Source: Helochares maculicollis (Eukaryota; Arthropoda; Insecta; Coleoptera; Hydrophilidae). From it: a stretch of 38,297 nucleotides of DNA. Position numbers and translations under genes: made by a program. Shown one piece after another: positions 21,831-32,209 of this stretch. The notes under the pieces are model-generated. The model saw only the letters and a list, made by a program, of their open reading frames with translations. It did not search any database and was not told the DNA's origin. The stretch lies in the NCBI GenBank assembly GCA_033557835.1, contig JAWQRO010000475.1, forward strand, positions 1-38,297, read 5' to 3'. Each line of letters starts with the position of its first letter. Within the stretch, counting starts at the first letter, position 1.

Positions 21831-22499
21831 TTTAATATACCTTTAGCGTATATAATAAATTAAGAGGCTTTAGTGTAGCACTGACATAAATATTAAGCTT
21901 GCCTGCATCATTACTATAAAGACACTGAATATATGTACAATCTGATATGTAATCATATATTAGCCAGTAGTTACCTAAAGTTAAAAAAATTATCACTAAA
22001 GTAACATAAGTTTTTAATAATTTTCACCTTCTCCTTATTCAGCTTTGAGCATAGCGATTTGACACATTACCGAATTGAAACTTTTTCTAAGAAAATTATG
22101 GAGGAAGCGAAGCCGATGAGCGATGGGGTTTTACTGACACATCTACAAAGCGAAGCGCTTCAGGAAGCAGCTGTCTATTCCTTTTGTCCTATTTTAAAGT
22201 TGTTGTAAGAATGAGCATGCATATTCAGCAAAGTTGAAGGCCATAACCGATAGACCTTGCTCTTCTACCACGGAGACCTAGTGATCCGCCAAATTGTCTT
22301 ACTACAGAGACATCCGAATTGTCCTCGACCAACTGATCGGGAGTACCATACTATTTTTGCAACCGACATATTTTCCAATGCCGTGACAATCGTACCTGAA
22401 CGGCCAAGACTACGAACACGCTAGATTCTTCGCAGTCTGCCAAGGAGACCGGCTTTTCAAACGCTTGGCGAACAGTCGACGTTCCCTGATATATATTTT
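21831..22499. other. Gene-free stretch upstream of vig2
   Basis: No recognisable coding sequence. Base composition becomes more GC-rich from about 22,200 toward the vig2 promoter. Confidence 0.5.
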
Positions 22500-23102
22500 T
22501 AATTTGGCGTACTTTAGACTGCATCATTGCTCTTATAAACGGGCGAGAAGGGAGTGTGACACCCGTCTCAACACCATGCGACAGATTTGTTGTCGCAAAT
22601 AGCGTTACTATCGACGGGTTTCCTTATTTAAGAAAACAAACAGACAAACAAAACTATTGTACTATTTTGGCGGTCTTTGCTTATTACTCAATCGGTGTCG
22701 CAGCGCGTCCTAATTAACGAATTTAGCGACTTCGTTATGGCGCCTGGGCCGTCAAAACGTAAAATTCTCTCTAACAAGTTTTTGTCGCTTGTCCCCTTGA
22801 AGCGGACTGTCTGTTTTACATTCCCCGAACGTCACTGCTGGAGAATTTTCTGGAATCACCAGTTTTGAAACGACCGCCGGGCATTCAAATGTTTCGCCGT
22901 AAACGATTCGCCGTTCGTTTACGTCCGGCATGCGCAATGCAATGCGCTTATAAGTGCGCAGAAGTCTGCGCGGGTTTACCTCGTGTGCTTGTACAGCCGG
23001 CCATATTGCGTCGAATGAAACGGTGAAAACACAGGCTACGAAGCCAAAAATTCATCTTCCAACATCTTAAAGTTGAGAAGACATCAACCGTGATATCCAA
23101 TC
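22500..23102 (+). promoter_or_regulatory. Probable promoter and 5' UTR of vig2
   Basis: A CpG-richer stretch than its surroundings immediately upstream of the vig2 start codon. It contains a 26-nt stem-loop at 22898-22923 with perfect 9-nt arms CGTAAACGA/TCGTTTACG, and CG/GC-rich sequence with GCATGC and TGCGC motifs near 22929-22970. A tiny upstream frame, ATG-AAA-CGG-TGA (23015-23026), lies in the likely leader. The transcription start cannot be fixed from sequence alone. Confidence 0.5.
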
Positions 23103-23340
23103 ATGGAGAATTCCTACGGAATTGGTGTAACGAATAGATACGCTCTTTTTTTGGACGACGAATCTGATCCGTTGGAAACTCTAAAATTAAAGGAGCAGGA
23201 GAAGGAGGCGAAAAAGAAGAATAAGGTGGCCGAGAAGGAAAACAAGGCTAAAGTTGAGGTCCAATCTAAAGGTAAACAGACTGCAAATCCCAAGAAACAA
23301 CCCCGAGAAGCCCCAAAAGCTCAGGAATCAAACCGCGATG
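23103..23340 (+). CDS. vig2: vig2/SERBP1-family protein, coding exon 1
   Basis: First coding exon of a seven-exon gene encoding a 413-aa homologue of Drosophila Vig/Vig2 and vertebrate SERBP1/HABP4. These are RNA- and ribosome-binding proteins linked to ribosome hibernation and, in flies, to RISC and heterochromatin. This exon gives residues 1-79 and the first base of residue 80. It has the family start with NRYALFLDDESDPLETL (11-27), followed by a Lys/Glu-rich, probably helical stretch (about 28-58). The ATG context CCAATCATGG is good. The donor GTAAGT follows at 23341. Phase arithmetic across all seven exons closes exactly (1,242 nt). The choice of vig2 rather than vig is by overall similarity; SERBP1 homologue is the safer name. 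Confidence 0.93.
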
Positions 23341-25143
23341 GTAAGTTTTTAGCAATACTTTGGCCGCCATGCTTGTCTTTCTAAAGATATAACGCACATG
23401 TGATTCGCTTCTCGGAGCTTGCTTTTCGTTTGTTTGCTTCTTTATTGTTGTCGCGCTATCTTAGGTTGCGAATCTTTAGTTTATGTTCTTATTAGTCACG
23501 TGGAGCATGCCATTTGAAATTGTTTATATTCCTCTAAAAAGCGGATACCTAATGCTAAACGCATTGCCTGCTCGGTCCTCTCGAACGGATCTACCGGCTT
23601 TTTCAATTCGCGTGCAATAATCACGTTTTTAACCAAATTCCTTCCTTATTTACAGATTAGTAGCGTAGCTATAAATAAACATTAAAATGCGACCGCGCTT
23701 TAGGTCTTAAATTACCTTGTTTTGCTAAGTATCATAATTATTTGGATAAAAGCACATGCCTTTCATTAATTTAGGTGTTTTGTTTTGAATGTTGTTTAAT
23801 TATAATTTTATCACTTAGATAGGATTGTTTTCTTTTGAATGTGAAACCAGACTTGGGGCCGTGTTGTGTCTTTAATCTTGGCGGGATTAAATTAAATTAA
23901 GAATTCTGTATTATACTAGCATATCATTACGTGTAATAACAAACGAGTTGTGTTTTAATTCGTTCGTTATATAATTTTTGTACCTTAATGAAAGTTGATT
24001 TGTAGTAGACTTAAAAGTAGGTTTATGGAACAAATGAAACTTGATTTGAATTTTGAACTTGCCGCTTTTTTACGTTGCTTTTGTGAAGAGTCCTGTATTA
24101 GCATTTTGTGGCACGGGATCTATTTCAACTTAGGATTTAATTTGCTAAGGCGTATCGTAAAACATGGCACGTCTTTAGGTTTTTGAATCCATCGCATACA
24201 TTCATTAGTCTTCATTTTCTTTTCATCTTTTCATGGTTAAACAGTGAAATTTCCGTCATTTGCATCAATTTAAAGGCATACCTTATTCTTAACGAAAATG
24301 TCAAACGAAAAATCTCCTTTCTTTTTTGTGATGAACCAAGCTTATATATTTACCACATTCCAATTCTTGTTGAAAATATAACGCAGATAATTCAATATTC
24401 AAAACAATTTTTATGTAATTACAATCAAATCTAGTTGCAAGGATGGCTCGAGTGTCAAACGATCATGTCGCCAATCTTTCAAGCCCAAAATTCCCTATTT
24501 GAAGTAAAAATCTTGACAATGTATAACCTCAAATGGATTCACGGCTGCAAAATACAAAAATGCTACAAATTATTTTTAGATTTATAAATATATGTCAAAA
24601 CTTGTCATTTTAACGTCTTGTAGGTTCTAAGGCAAATTACATTAAATTTATTTTCAAACGTTGAATCCCTGATATAATACATATATTATTCCCGTATCCC
24701 AAAGGGAAATTCAATATAGATAACCACTAGTACCTTGTATTGAAGGCAAAATCTTACGATTTTCATAAGCATCGTCTAATGTTCAACGCTTGTACGACCT
24801 TTTAAACAGTTATACATTTTAAAAGCATACCCAAGTATATAATATTGTCCCACGATTAAGATTTATTTTGAAATCCATATTCTATATATTTTATAGAATA
24901 TGGGAATGAAAAGGCTAAATGTTGACACATTTCTCCCCTTAAACGTGATGGTGGCACGACGACAAATTTAGCTTGCCAATTTATGTTTTTATTCGAGAGC
25001 CGCTTAATGCTTATTTTCTATCTTTGCCAACAATATAGCTTCAGAGTTTCTTTGCATGACTCCGGGCTCTCATTTGCAAGTTTGATAAAGAACACTATGT
25101 TCGGTTGCAAATTCATCGTTTTGAGCACCCGTAAACTTTCCAG
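23341..25143 (+). other. vig2 intron 1 (1,803 nt)
   Basis: Donor GTAAGT, acceptor CTTTCCAG at 25143, phase 1. AT-rich with no embedded gene seen on either strand. Large first introns often hold regulatory elements, but no specific site is recognised. Confidence 0.85.
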
Positions 25144-25471
25144 GTTTTGAAGGTAAACAGAACCATCAAAGGTCCAACAACGAAGGCAAACCCGAGAGGA
25201 ATTTTAACAAGTCTGCAGAAAACCGCGAGGAGAGGAACAACAGACGCAATCGTGAAGATAGGCAATTCAACGGTAATTTCGAAAACAACAGGGATCGTGA
25301 AGATAGGCCGCCACGTCGCGAAGGAGGAGGTGGCGAGAACTTCGAAAATCGCAGAGGGGGGCGTGCTGTAGGGAACAAAACCGGGGGCGGCCGTGGAGGC
25401 GGAAGGGGCCGTTTCAACGAGGACAGGAGGGGCAAACGTGAATTCGATAGGCAAAGTGGATCAGACAAAAC
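25144..25471 (+). CDS. vig2: vig2 coding exon 2 (Arg/Gly-rich)
   Basis: Encodes residues 80-188 plus two bases of 189. It is very rich in Arg, Asn and Gly: NREERNNRRNREDRQFNGNF, then REGGGGENFENRRGGR and GGGRGGGRGRFNEDRRGK. Such RGG/RG repeats bind RNA and are common sites of arginine methylation in this family. The preceding AG is at 25142-25143 and the donor CGTAAGT splits the Thr codon (AC|G). Open frames on the minus strand here, rich in Pro and Ser, are shadows. Confidence 0.93.
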
Positions 25472-26113
25472 GTAAGTGGTGTCATCAAGGTGCAGTCATT
25501 TGTTTTTGTTTTTAAATTCCTTATCTCGAAATTTGTTTTTCAATAAGTTTTATCAATTTACGTTATTTTGTTTATTATTTATTGTTCACTCCTTCAAGTT
25601 TACATTTCTTTATCATATTTATGGTTTATTTTGAATTCAGTTTGTTTTATTTTAATTTATCACTTCATGTATTGTCAGATAATCTGCATCCGTATTTTCC
25701 ATAGCCGTTCAAAATTGACCATTCGTTCCATTAAGAAATGATTTGCTTGGGGCATGGGCGCCAAATTTACAATACCTTTCCTTGCCATTATGTTAATGAT
25801 TAAGAAAACCAAGCGATATTCTTGGTGCACAAAATGTATTTAGCTGGTGCTGGGTTTATTTTATTCAACGTGAGCTTTGGGATATTTGTTTCATGCCTGT
25901 GCAACTCTTTCAAAATGGAAAAGTGCAGATTTTTTGTTTTATCCAGTTTATTTGATTCGAAATCACATTAATCCGGTTTTTATTTTATTTGATTTTTTTT
26001 TATATTTCAAATCAAAATGACTGCACTTAAGCTGTTGGCTTCTGTTGTTAAGCGTTTAATTGCTGCATTAACATGGATTATTATTTTATTGTTGACCAAA
26101 ATACTGAAAGCAG
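25472..26113 (+). other. vig2 intron 2 (642 nt)
   Basis: GT-AG intron in phase 2, T-rich, nothing else recognised. Confidence 0.85.
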
Positions 26114-26197
26114 GCATGGTTTTAGAGGAATTAAGCCAGTTGACAAGCGTGACGGAGGTGGAGCGCATAACTGGGGCTCACATAAAGATGTGATAGA
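26114..26197 (+). CDS. vig2: vig2 coding exon 3 (conserved family core)
   Basis: An 84-nt exon with residues 190-216. It carries the diagnostic SERBP1/HABP4 core RGIKPVDKRDGGGAHNWG (193-210), the most conserved segment of the family. Phase 2 at both ends. It is flanked by an 88-nt intron on its right. Together with exon 4 of identical size (84 nt), it could be skipped without a frame change. Confidence 0.95.
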
Positions 26198-26285
26198 GTA
26201 AGTTTTATTTTGCTATGATTGCGCAGTCTTCATGGCTCCTACTGTGCAAATGTTTTTAATAAACTTTGTATTTGTGATCTTTCAG

Positions 26286-26369
26286 GGAAGCTGACAAAAC
26301 TGCGAATGAAGCTGACCAAAGTTGGGGTGAAGTCGAAAAACAAGAACCTGCTGCTACTACTGAAGTCAA
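26286..26369 (+). CDS. vig2: vig2 coding exon 4 (acidic linker)
   Basis: An 84-nt exon with residues 218-244: EADKTANEADQSWGEVEKQE followed by PAATTEV. An acidic linker between the conserved core and the C-terminal conserved block. Acceptor CTTTCAG at 26285, donor GTAAGT at 26370, phase 2 on both sides. Confidence 0.9.
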
Positions 26370-26557
26370 GTAAGTGTTAATCACCAGGACTTGTGCGTTT
26401 TGTGAGGTTCGTGTCATTTTTACACTTTTTGGGGGCTCAGTTGGGTTTTATGCATCGTTTTGTAAGCATTCACAAGGTTTAACTTATCGCGATTCCTTGG
26501 TTTTATCTTATCATCTTTGTTCTGCTTTAAAACTAACATTTTGATCTGATTAAACAG

Positions 26558-26747
26558 GGAAGAACCCGAAGCCGAAACTCCACATGTCGAAGAAGAGCCA
26601 AAAGAACTTACATTGGACGAATGGAAAGCGCAACGTGCTGGACGTGTGAAGCCGACTTACAACATTCGCAAAGCCGGAGAAGGAGAAGACCCCTCGCAGT
26701 GGAAAAAAATGTACGAGCTTAACAAGAAAAAGGACGGCGAAGATGAG
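26558..26747 (+). CDS. vig2: vig2 coding exon 5 (LTLDEW block)
   Basis: Residues 246-308. It contains the family motif ELTLDEWKAQR (261-271), followed by a basic segment KPTYNIRKAGEG and EDPSQWKKMYELNKKK, as seen in HABP4/SERBP1 proteins. It ends at phase 0 with donor GTAAGA at 26748. Confidence 0.94.
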
Positions 26748-26775
26748 GTAAGATTCTATAAATGCTGTAATCTAG

Positions 26776-26853
26776 TAACCTCCTACCCTTGAATCAAGGC
26801 TTCGGTTGACTTTAAGCACCTTTTTTATAATGAACCGCAAGGCTGGGAGGTTA
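26776..26853 (+). ncRNA. Intronic hairpin 1 in vig2 intron 5
   Basis: The 16-nt basal arms TAACCTCCTACCCTTG and CAAGGCTGGGAGGTTA pair except for one C-C mismatch, with one G-U pair. Further in, CGGTT pairs with AACCG around a loop, leaving an asymmetric bulge on the 5' side. This may be structural RNA, a splicing-regulatory fold or the relic of an inverted repeat. No known RNA family is recognised, so the ncRNA label is provisional. Confidence 0.4.
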
Positions 26854-26858
26854 AATAA

Positions 26859-26973
26859 CAATAAGGCCATCCAATGAATTTTACGAAGTTTGACACATTG
26901 CACCATTGGATGTATCGAAACATCCGATTGGCAGTGGGTGTAATTCGGAAGAAATTCTTGATGGTCCTTATTG
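26859..26973 (+). ncRNA. Intronic hairpin 2 in vig2 intron 5 (115 nt, pre-miRNA-like)
   Basis: The arms pair along nearly the whole length. Base CAATAAGG with CCTTATTG, CCATC with GATGG, GAATTT with AAATTC, CGAA with TTCG, and ACAC with GTGT. Near the top TTGC pairs with GCAG, CCA with TGG, and TTGGATGT with ACATCCGA, around the loop ATCGAA. Small bulges separate these blocks. This resembles a long pre-miRNA stem more than a transposon end. The 3' arm contains TGGCAGTG, which matches the miR-34 seed only by these eight bases. Confidence 0.45.
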
Positions 26974-27052
26974 AATTACGTAGTTGTATATTATTCTAAT
27001 AAACTTGAGAAGATGTCTGGAAAATGCAAACTAGTCGAATTTCGTGTTGCAG

Positions 27053-27286
27053 GAATCTGAAGAAGAGGAGTACGACGCTTCAGAGTACCCGCAAAGAGTT
27101 GGTAGACAAAAGCATATATTGGACATTGACTTCCACTTTAACGACAGCAGACGAGGAATCAGCGGACGTGGACGTGGCGGAAGAGGCAACCGTGGCGGAA
27201 ACAGGGGACGAGTTGACAGGCAAGCCGGTGGAGCTACTGGAGGCGCAGGAGGACCCTCTGCTAGGTTCCGTGGAAATGATGAACAG
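27053..27286 (+). CDS. vig2: vig2 coding exon 6 (second RGG region)
   Basis: Residues 309-386, phase 0 at both ends. An acidic start ESEEEEYDASEYPQ is followed by the conserved GRQKHILDIDFHFNDSRRG (325-342). A second RGG region follows, with GRGRGGRGNRGGNRGR (346-361) and a Gly/Ala run to about 376. It probably binds RNA. The minus-strand open frame across this exon is a shadow. Confidence 0.94.
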
Positions 27287-27449
27287 GTAAGGAGACTTAG
27301 AAAAATCAAACTCTCAAAATTTAGCACAACAATATTAATATTTAAAAAAAAATGTATTGGTAGTAATGGCTTTAAAACAATCTTAATAAATTTAACAAAA
27401 TGCATTCCAATGTGAAAAGAAGGAAATAAATGATTGGATTTGTTTCCAG

Positions 27450-27533
27450 GCTGACGAAAGGAATGAGGCACGCAACGCACCCAAAGTCGATGACGAACAT
27501 GATTTCCCTTCTCTTGGTGGAAAGGCTGCTTAA
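27450..27533 (+). CDS. vig2: vig2 coding exon 7 (C-terminus and stop)
   Basis: Residues 387-413 and stop TAA at 27531-27533. It ends in the family's C-terminal motif DEHDFPSLGGKAA. Acceptor TTTCCAG at 27449. An AATAAA motif overlaps the stop region (27533-27538) and would be too close for a normal 3' UTR. Other AATAAA motifs lie near 28021 and 28054, so the poly(A) site is unresolved. Confidence 0.94.
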   Translation, partial: ADERNEARNAPKVDDEHDFPSLGGKAA

Positions 27534-28633
27534 ATAAACACATAATTATAACTATGTGTACACTTCTCAAACATTTTGTTATATTATCGGTACAAAAAAT
27601 TAAAACTATTAATTTAAATTTAAAATGTTGTTTTACGTAGTAGTGAATTTTCAACATCAGTAAATTTGTAGACTCAGTACCCTTAACTATGAGGGTAACA
27701 TTGCTAGTCAGTGTTATACTGCATTGTTATATTTTTTAATACTAGCGTGCTCATGAGAAGTGGTGCCCCCGTCTGCGTTTTCTTTTCTCGATTTCTCATC
27801 AAATTAAAAGTATTCATTTTACGTCAACTTGTAAATAAGTTTAAACTTGCTTTTTGACCTACGGACCTTAAGATGTCTTAAGGTGCACAGGATAAAAGTC
27901 GAGTTTTTTAAAAATAATGTGCGTTTAAGTTTAAGCAAAATATTTGTAATAGGCAACCACTACATGGGCTCTTCATATTTTTCTAAATTGTATAGTTATC
28001 ATACTTGTGAACTTGAAAAAAATAAAAAAGTCCTTGTATTAAAGATTACCTCAATAAACTACTATAGATCCAATTTAGTAGCAAATAAAATAAGGAAATT
28101 AAATTAATTAAATTATTAATGTAATACGGAATTAATTGCAACCACGAACAAAAAGTGGGTTTATTTAAATTATACCCAACCGAGGGTTTATAGTACCTTT
28201 ATTTAGGTTAATCTCGAGCTTGACTGAAGACAAATTTTTGCGATATGAGGTGAACACCAGACTTCTGTTACAGGTTTAGTTTTTGCGAATAGACCCTGGT
28301 GTGAACCACTGTAAATACTATTTCATGACCATAGAATTAATGTTCAATGTTTTCACGATTCTAGTAAGAAAAAATTTTTGAAACTACATTACTAAATATG
28401 TAAATTCAATCCGTGATATCTTATGTGCTCGATAGCTGCTTTTTTAAAATGGAAAATAAACATAGATTAAAAGAAATAAAGTAAAAATAAAATGTAATAA
28501 TTTGGGGTTAGGTTCTGTACATAGTATGTTAGTTACAAATAGCCGAAAAATATTTTTAATATGAACTTTGTACAGTTCAGAATCTCATCCCTGGGTGCTA
28601 AACTTGGTTTTATTTAATTATAAATACATCTAA
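27534..28633 (+). other. vig2 3' flank and gene-free stretch
   Basis: The first part should be vig2 3' UTR. AATAAA motifs near 28021, 28054 and 28085 are candidate poly(A) signals. No gene or repeat is recognised after that. Confidence 0.5.
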
Positions 28634-28728
28634 GCCTAGGCACGCACGGACGATGACACCGTCGGCCTATCGGGTCTCGAGTGGTGTAAGGACCACGTGC
28701 ATGTAATATCGCCCATGCGCATCTAGGC
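28634..28728. repeat. GC-richer inverted-repeat island, 95 bp
   Basis: The ends GCCTAGGCACGCACGG and CCCATGCGCATCTAGGC are imperfect reverse complements. Inside are shorter pairings (GTGG with CCAC). The island is clearly more GC-rich than its surroundings. It may be a small DNA transposon derivative or a structured element. Confidence 0.45.
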
Positions 28729-30576
28729 TACTAAATTTCTGTCTAAACGACTCCATGAACCAGCCGACTTTAAATTCATCCATGCGCGCTCGGCCCAAAT
28801 CTACAACTTTTAATATTAGTTTTGAATTTACTTACTATTATTAGAATTTTACTTAATTTTCTCTAATTTTTTGTTTGGTTTTTTTTGATTAATAATTCTG
28901 GTCATAGTGATATTGTTTAAAAATTACTGCTCTGAGGGTGCACTTAGTGTACGTCTAGTGAGTGTTTGATGTTAGTAGATTAGTTTAAATGAAGAAAAGG
29001 ATGACGGTAGCATGCCGCATTACGTGCGTCCTGAGTACAGTGATCCGAAAACGCTATTAGTTATCTATTTTGTAATTGCTTGTTTTTTTTTTTAATTAAG
29101 TAATTAATATACAAGTCTTCGAATATGTAACGTTGGTATCAGGGGAAGTAGTTAAGGGCATTTTATTAGTTAACAATATTTAAGTTTCTAATACAAAATG
29201 ATAAATCCTGCCATTAAATTTGAAGTAAATAAAGTGCTCTTAATTAATACACAAAGAAACCTGCGTACTTGCAACAGGTTATTTCGATAAATTCCCACCC
29301 ATTACCGCCACTTGTGTATATGTATATTGTAATTTCAATGACGTTTTTTTTTGCTTGTCTTGAGATCGGTTTTTAACAATTTTTGATGAATCAATAGTTG
29401 TTGATGAAACTTTGTATAATACCGCACCTCCTTGGGTATCTTACAAAATTTTCTTAGACTGTTACAAGAAATTAGATTTTTTTTTTAAACTTTTTAATGC
29501 GTCCGCTACATTGCAGTTTAGAACTTTCGCTTAACAAATACTTTCCGTAAAATTTTAATTCCTGCATTTGTATATCTTGCAAATGGGATGTCACAGAATA
29601 TAGGACTTTCCTCTATTTTAACATCTATAGATATATTTGTATATTGTGAAACAAAACACAACCATTTTTGTTTTGAATTTATATAAATAGTAATAGACCA
29701 GGTTTTATAATTTTCGCATTTAAAAAGAAAACCCTTTTCCTTGCGAATATGGGGAGTATATTTGGTTTACGATCTATACTTGTATACCACATTATTTAGT
29801 AATAAATAATCGTTCAATTTTATTATGGTTTTTTTATTTATTATTGCTAACAAAGTCAATTCTTAAGACTTTGCAAAGTGCAGTGCTGCTCCCAGAATTA
29901 CTACAGTAAGTATAGTATTTTTTTAATCTACAGAATATTGATTGGAGGCTTCAATTAGTTGAGATTTCCAGGTGGCCATTTTGCTGTCGAGATTATGAAT
30001 CAACATGGAAGTTGACGTTTTAAATTAGGATATATAGGTTATGTTTAATCGAAGCGCCTTTGATCCATTATATACACAATACAACGTGATAAAATCAATT
30101 CTTTTACATTATGAACATAGACGCGAAACTTCCTTGTATTGACGTGTAGGAAAGGCCGAAACTAAGAGTCAAGGTGTTCGCTAGTCTGGTAATTGTGTTT
30201 AGAAAACACTTTTACTTAAATTTGTAGATCCTGTCATGTTAGAAATGACGCCGATAGATCATGCTGCTCTAAATAAGAGAACATAACGATTGTAGTCTAA
30301 TTTTATTGCAGCTCATTATTTTTTGAGCACTTTGATCAGACAGAAGGGGACCTTGAAAAACTACTTTATATTACCGGCGATACAAAGATAAATTTTCTGT
30401 GAAAATTCGTCTATATGAAATTACAAAAATAGGTCCTTGTTAATAAAAGGCATTAGAGTAAGTTTCTAGTTTCAGGACTTGTTAGGTGATTTATTTTTAT
30501 ACACTAAATTACAGCAATATAAAAAATTATCAAGCCGTTCTAACGGATATCGAGGGATCTTCGACGGGCTGGTCAA
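28729..30576. other. Gene-free AT-rich stretch
   Basis: No supportable gene. A short open frame near 28988-29070 reads NEEKDDGSMPHYVRPEYSDP but is closed by stops on both sides and has no recognised homology. Confidence 0.5.
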
Positions 30577-30673
30577 AATAGTGTTTTATCCCCAGTCCGG
30601 ATGCGTTGAGTTGGCCATTGCACTCAACCAATTACACGGTGAAATAGTTGAAACGTATGATTAAAACACTATT
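30577..30673. repeat. 97-bp inverted repeat with perfect 12-bp ends
   Basis: Ends AATAGTGTTTTA (30577-30588) and TAAAACACTATT (30662-30673) are perfect reverse complements. An internal stem GTTGAGT/ACTCAAC lies near 30606-30628. It may be a very small miniature inverted-repeat element; no target duplication was identified. Confidence 0.5.
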
Positions 30674-31933
30674 AAACACTAATTAATTAAATATATTTTA
30701 AGTAGCAAATAAGTCTAGCGCTTACTCAGACCTAGTGATTTGCCTTTGTGCAAGATTGTCTTTATTTATCTCCAAAATGAGTTTTTTATTATTTTGTCTG
30801 TTACGGGATCCTGTTAAGCATAGACAAAGTGCTTCTTTGAAATAGCAATACCATTTGTATGAAGTAGATAAGTTTCTCTAGTGGATCTTATCAAATCTTA
30901 CGACTTAATAACTCGAAAACTAATTATGACAAACATTTGCTACAACAATCTATCGCTTCATTTTCATCTTACATCAATCATCCCTTTAGGTTTCGGAACT
31001 TGATAATGAAATAGAGTATAACCGGCATATTTGTTATGCAGTGATGTCAAGACGCTACAGTTGGAGAAAATGTTTAGCCTGAATACGTATGACTCTGTCC
31101 CGAAAGGTAATGTAGCTTGAGCAAATCAGTCATTTTGCAAAACGAAACTGTATAATTTGCAGAACCCGCTGAAAACGACCTGCGGCTTCAATTTTTAGTG
31201 TAGATATGTTCATCTAGTCCCAACAGTGTCGTGTGAGTCTGTCATATATCAGTTTTGTTAAGAGCAGCCATCTGCTGGTGACTAGCTGAACAGCCTGTTT
31301 TCTAGGTACAGAACGCTATCTTACCCTGTAAAATTTTAATTTTAATTTAATTTAATTTCAATGTGGTGCAAATATATAAATCTTTACGTCGATATGAAAA
31401 TCATTCAAAAGTATTAAAAAGACTATTTTTTGAGGACCCTTGAATCAAATTTGATTATTTTTAATATGCCGTCTATGTGTGTTGAGATTATAAACTTGTT
31501 ATACAGTTGTAATAGCAAAGTTATACATTTACATTGAGGGTGCTTAACTTTATTGCCTGAATATGACGAATATCCCGGGGGAGAGAAAAGAACACCTCTC
31601 CTCCATCAGGTATTAGTTCACGCAAAACATACCACAACTAACAACGCTTATTTTCAGTTTTTTCCGGGAAAACGTGCACCACAAAGCATTGTTATAAAGC
31701 TAATGTTTAGAAATCTAATAAGAAATATTGTTGTAAAACTCATTTTGTGCGTTGTTAGCTTTAGAAATGTACCTATTATTGCAAGAGAGCTTAAGCAAAC
31801 AACATGGTCATTTACCTAAATTTATAGGTTAATAAATTAATGTGGTAGCACTATTTTGTTTAATAGAGAGATGCCGGCTAAACCCATCTGCTATCTGTGG
31901 AAAAGGCTGGGAGCTATGCTTTCCCTTTTGCCC
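30674..31933. other. Gene-free stretch
   Basis: Nothing convincing. A frame at 31553-31819 reads PEYDEYPGGEKRTPLLHQ before a possible donor CAG|GTATTA but resembles no family known to me. Confidence 0.45.
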
Positions 31934-31939
31934 TTTTAA

Positions 31940-31994
31940 AAGAAAGAAAGAAAAATAGAGATAAAGAGTGTGAGAGAGAGAGAGGGAGAAAGCA
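31940..31994. repeat. Purine-rich (GAAA)/(GA)n low-complexity run
   Basis: AAGAAAGAAAGAAAAA followed by GAGTGTGAGAGAGAGAGAGG: a purine-only tract broken by a few T residues. Confidence 0.85.
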
Positions 31995-32209
31995 CTCAAA
32001 AGTATAAGTGAGGAGGTTACCATTAAATCAGTATCTGTCAACCTAATCAATTTTTAAAGTCTTCAGTAAACTAATCACATAAAAGACTCCTTTAACCCAG
32101 ATTTTCAGATGTTATACTCCAAAATCGATTAGAACCCTGTCTTTCAGCTCGAATATCGAATTAAAAATGACAAAGATTGAAAATCAATCATCGTTTAATA
32201 ATATGCTGG

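Larger units (their letters stand above)
26748..27052 (+). other. vig2 intron 5 (305 nt) with two strong hairpins
   Basis: Phase-0 GT-AG intron between the exon ending GATGAG and the exon starting GAATCT. Two long inverted repeats (26776-26853 and 26859-26973) fill two thirds of it; they are annotated separately. Confidence 0.9.

Noticed and set aside
25113..25468. Two long minus-strand frames across vig2 exon 2
   Set aside because: They are antisense shadows of the Arg/Gly-rich coding sequence, as their Pro/Ser-rich composition shows.
27031..27657. 208-codon minus-strand frame
   Set aside because: Shadow of vig2 exons 6 and 7; the splice sites and family motifs on the plus strand are decisive.
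28988..29090. Frame reading NEEKDDGSMPHYVRPEYSDP
   Set aside because: Flanked by stops without clear splice sites; no homology recognised.
31553..31819. Exon-like frame PEYDEYPGGEKRTPLLHQ with possible donor
   Set aside because: No acceptor context, no family match and no neighbouring exon; chance cannot be excluded.
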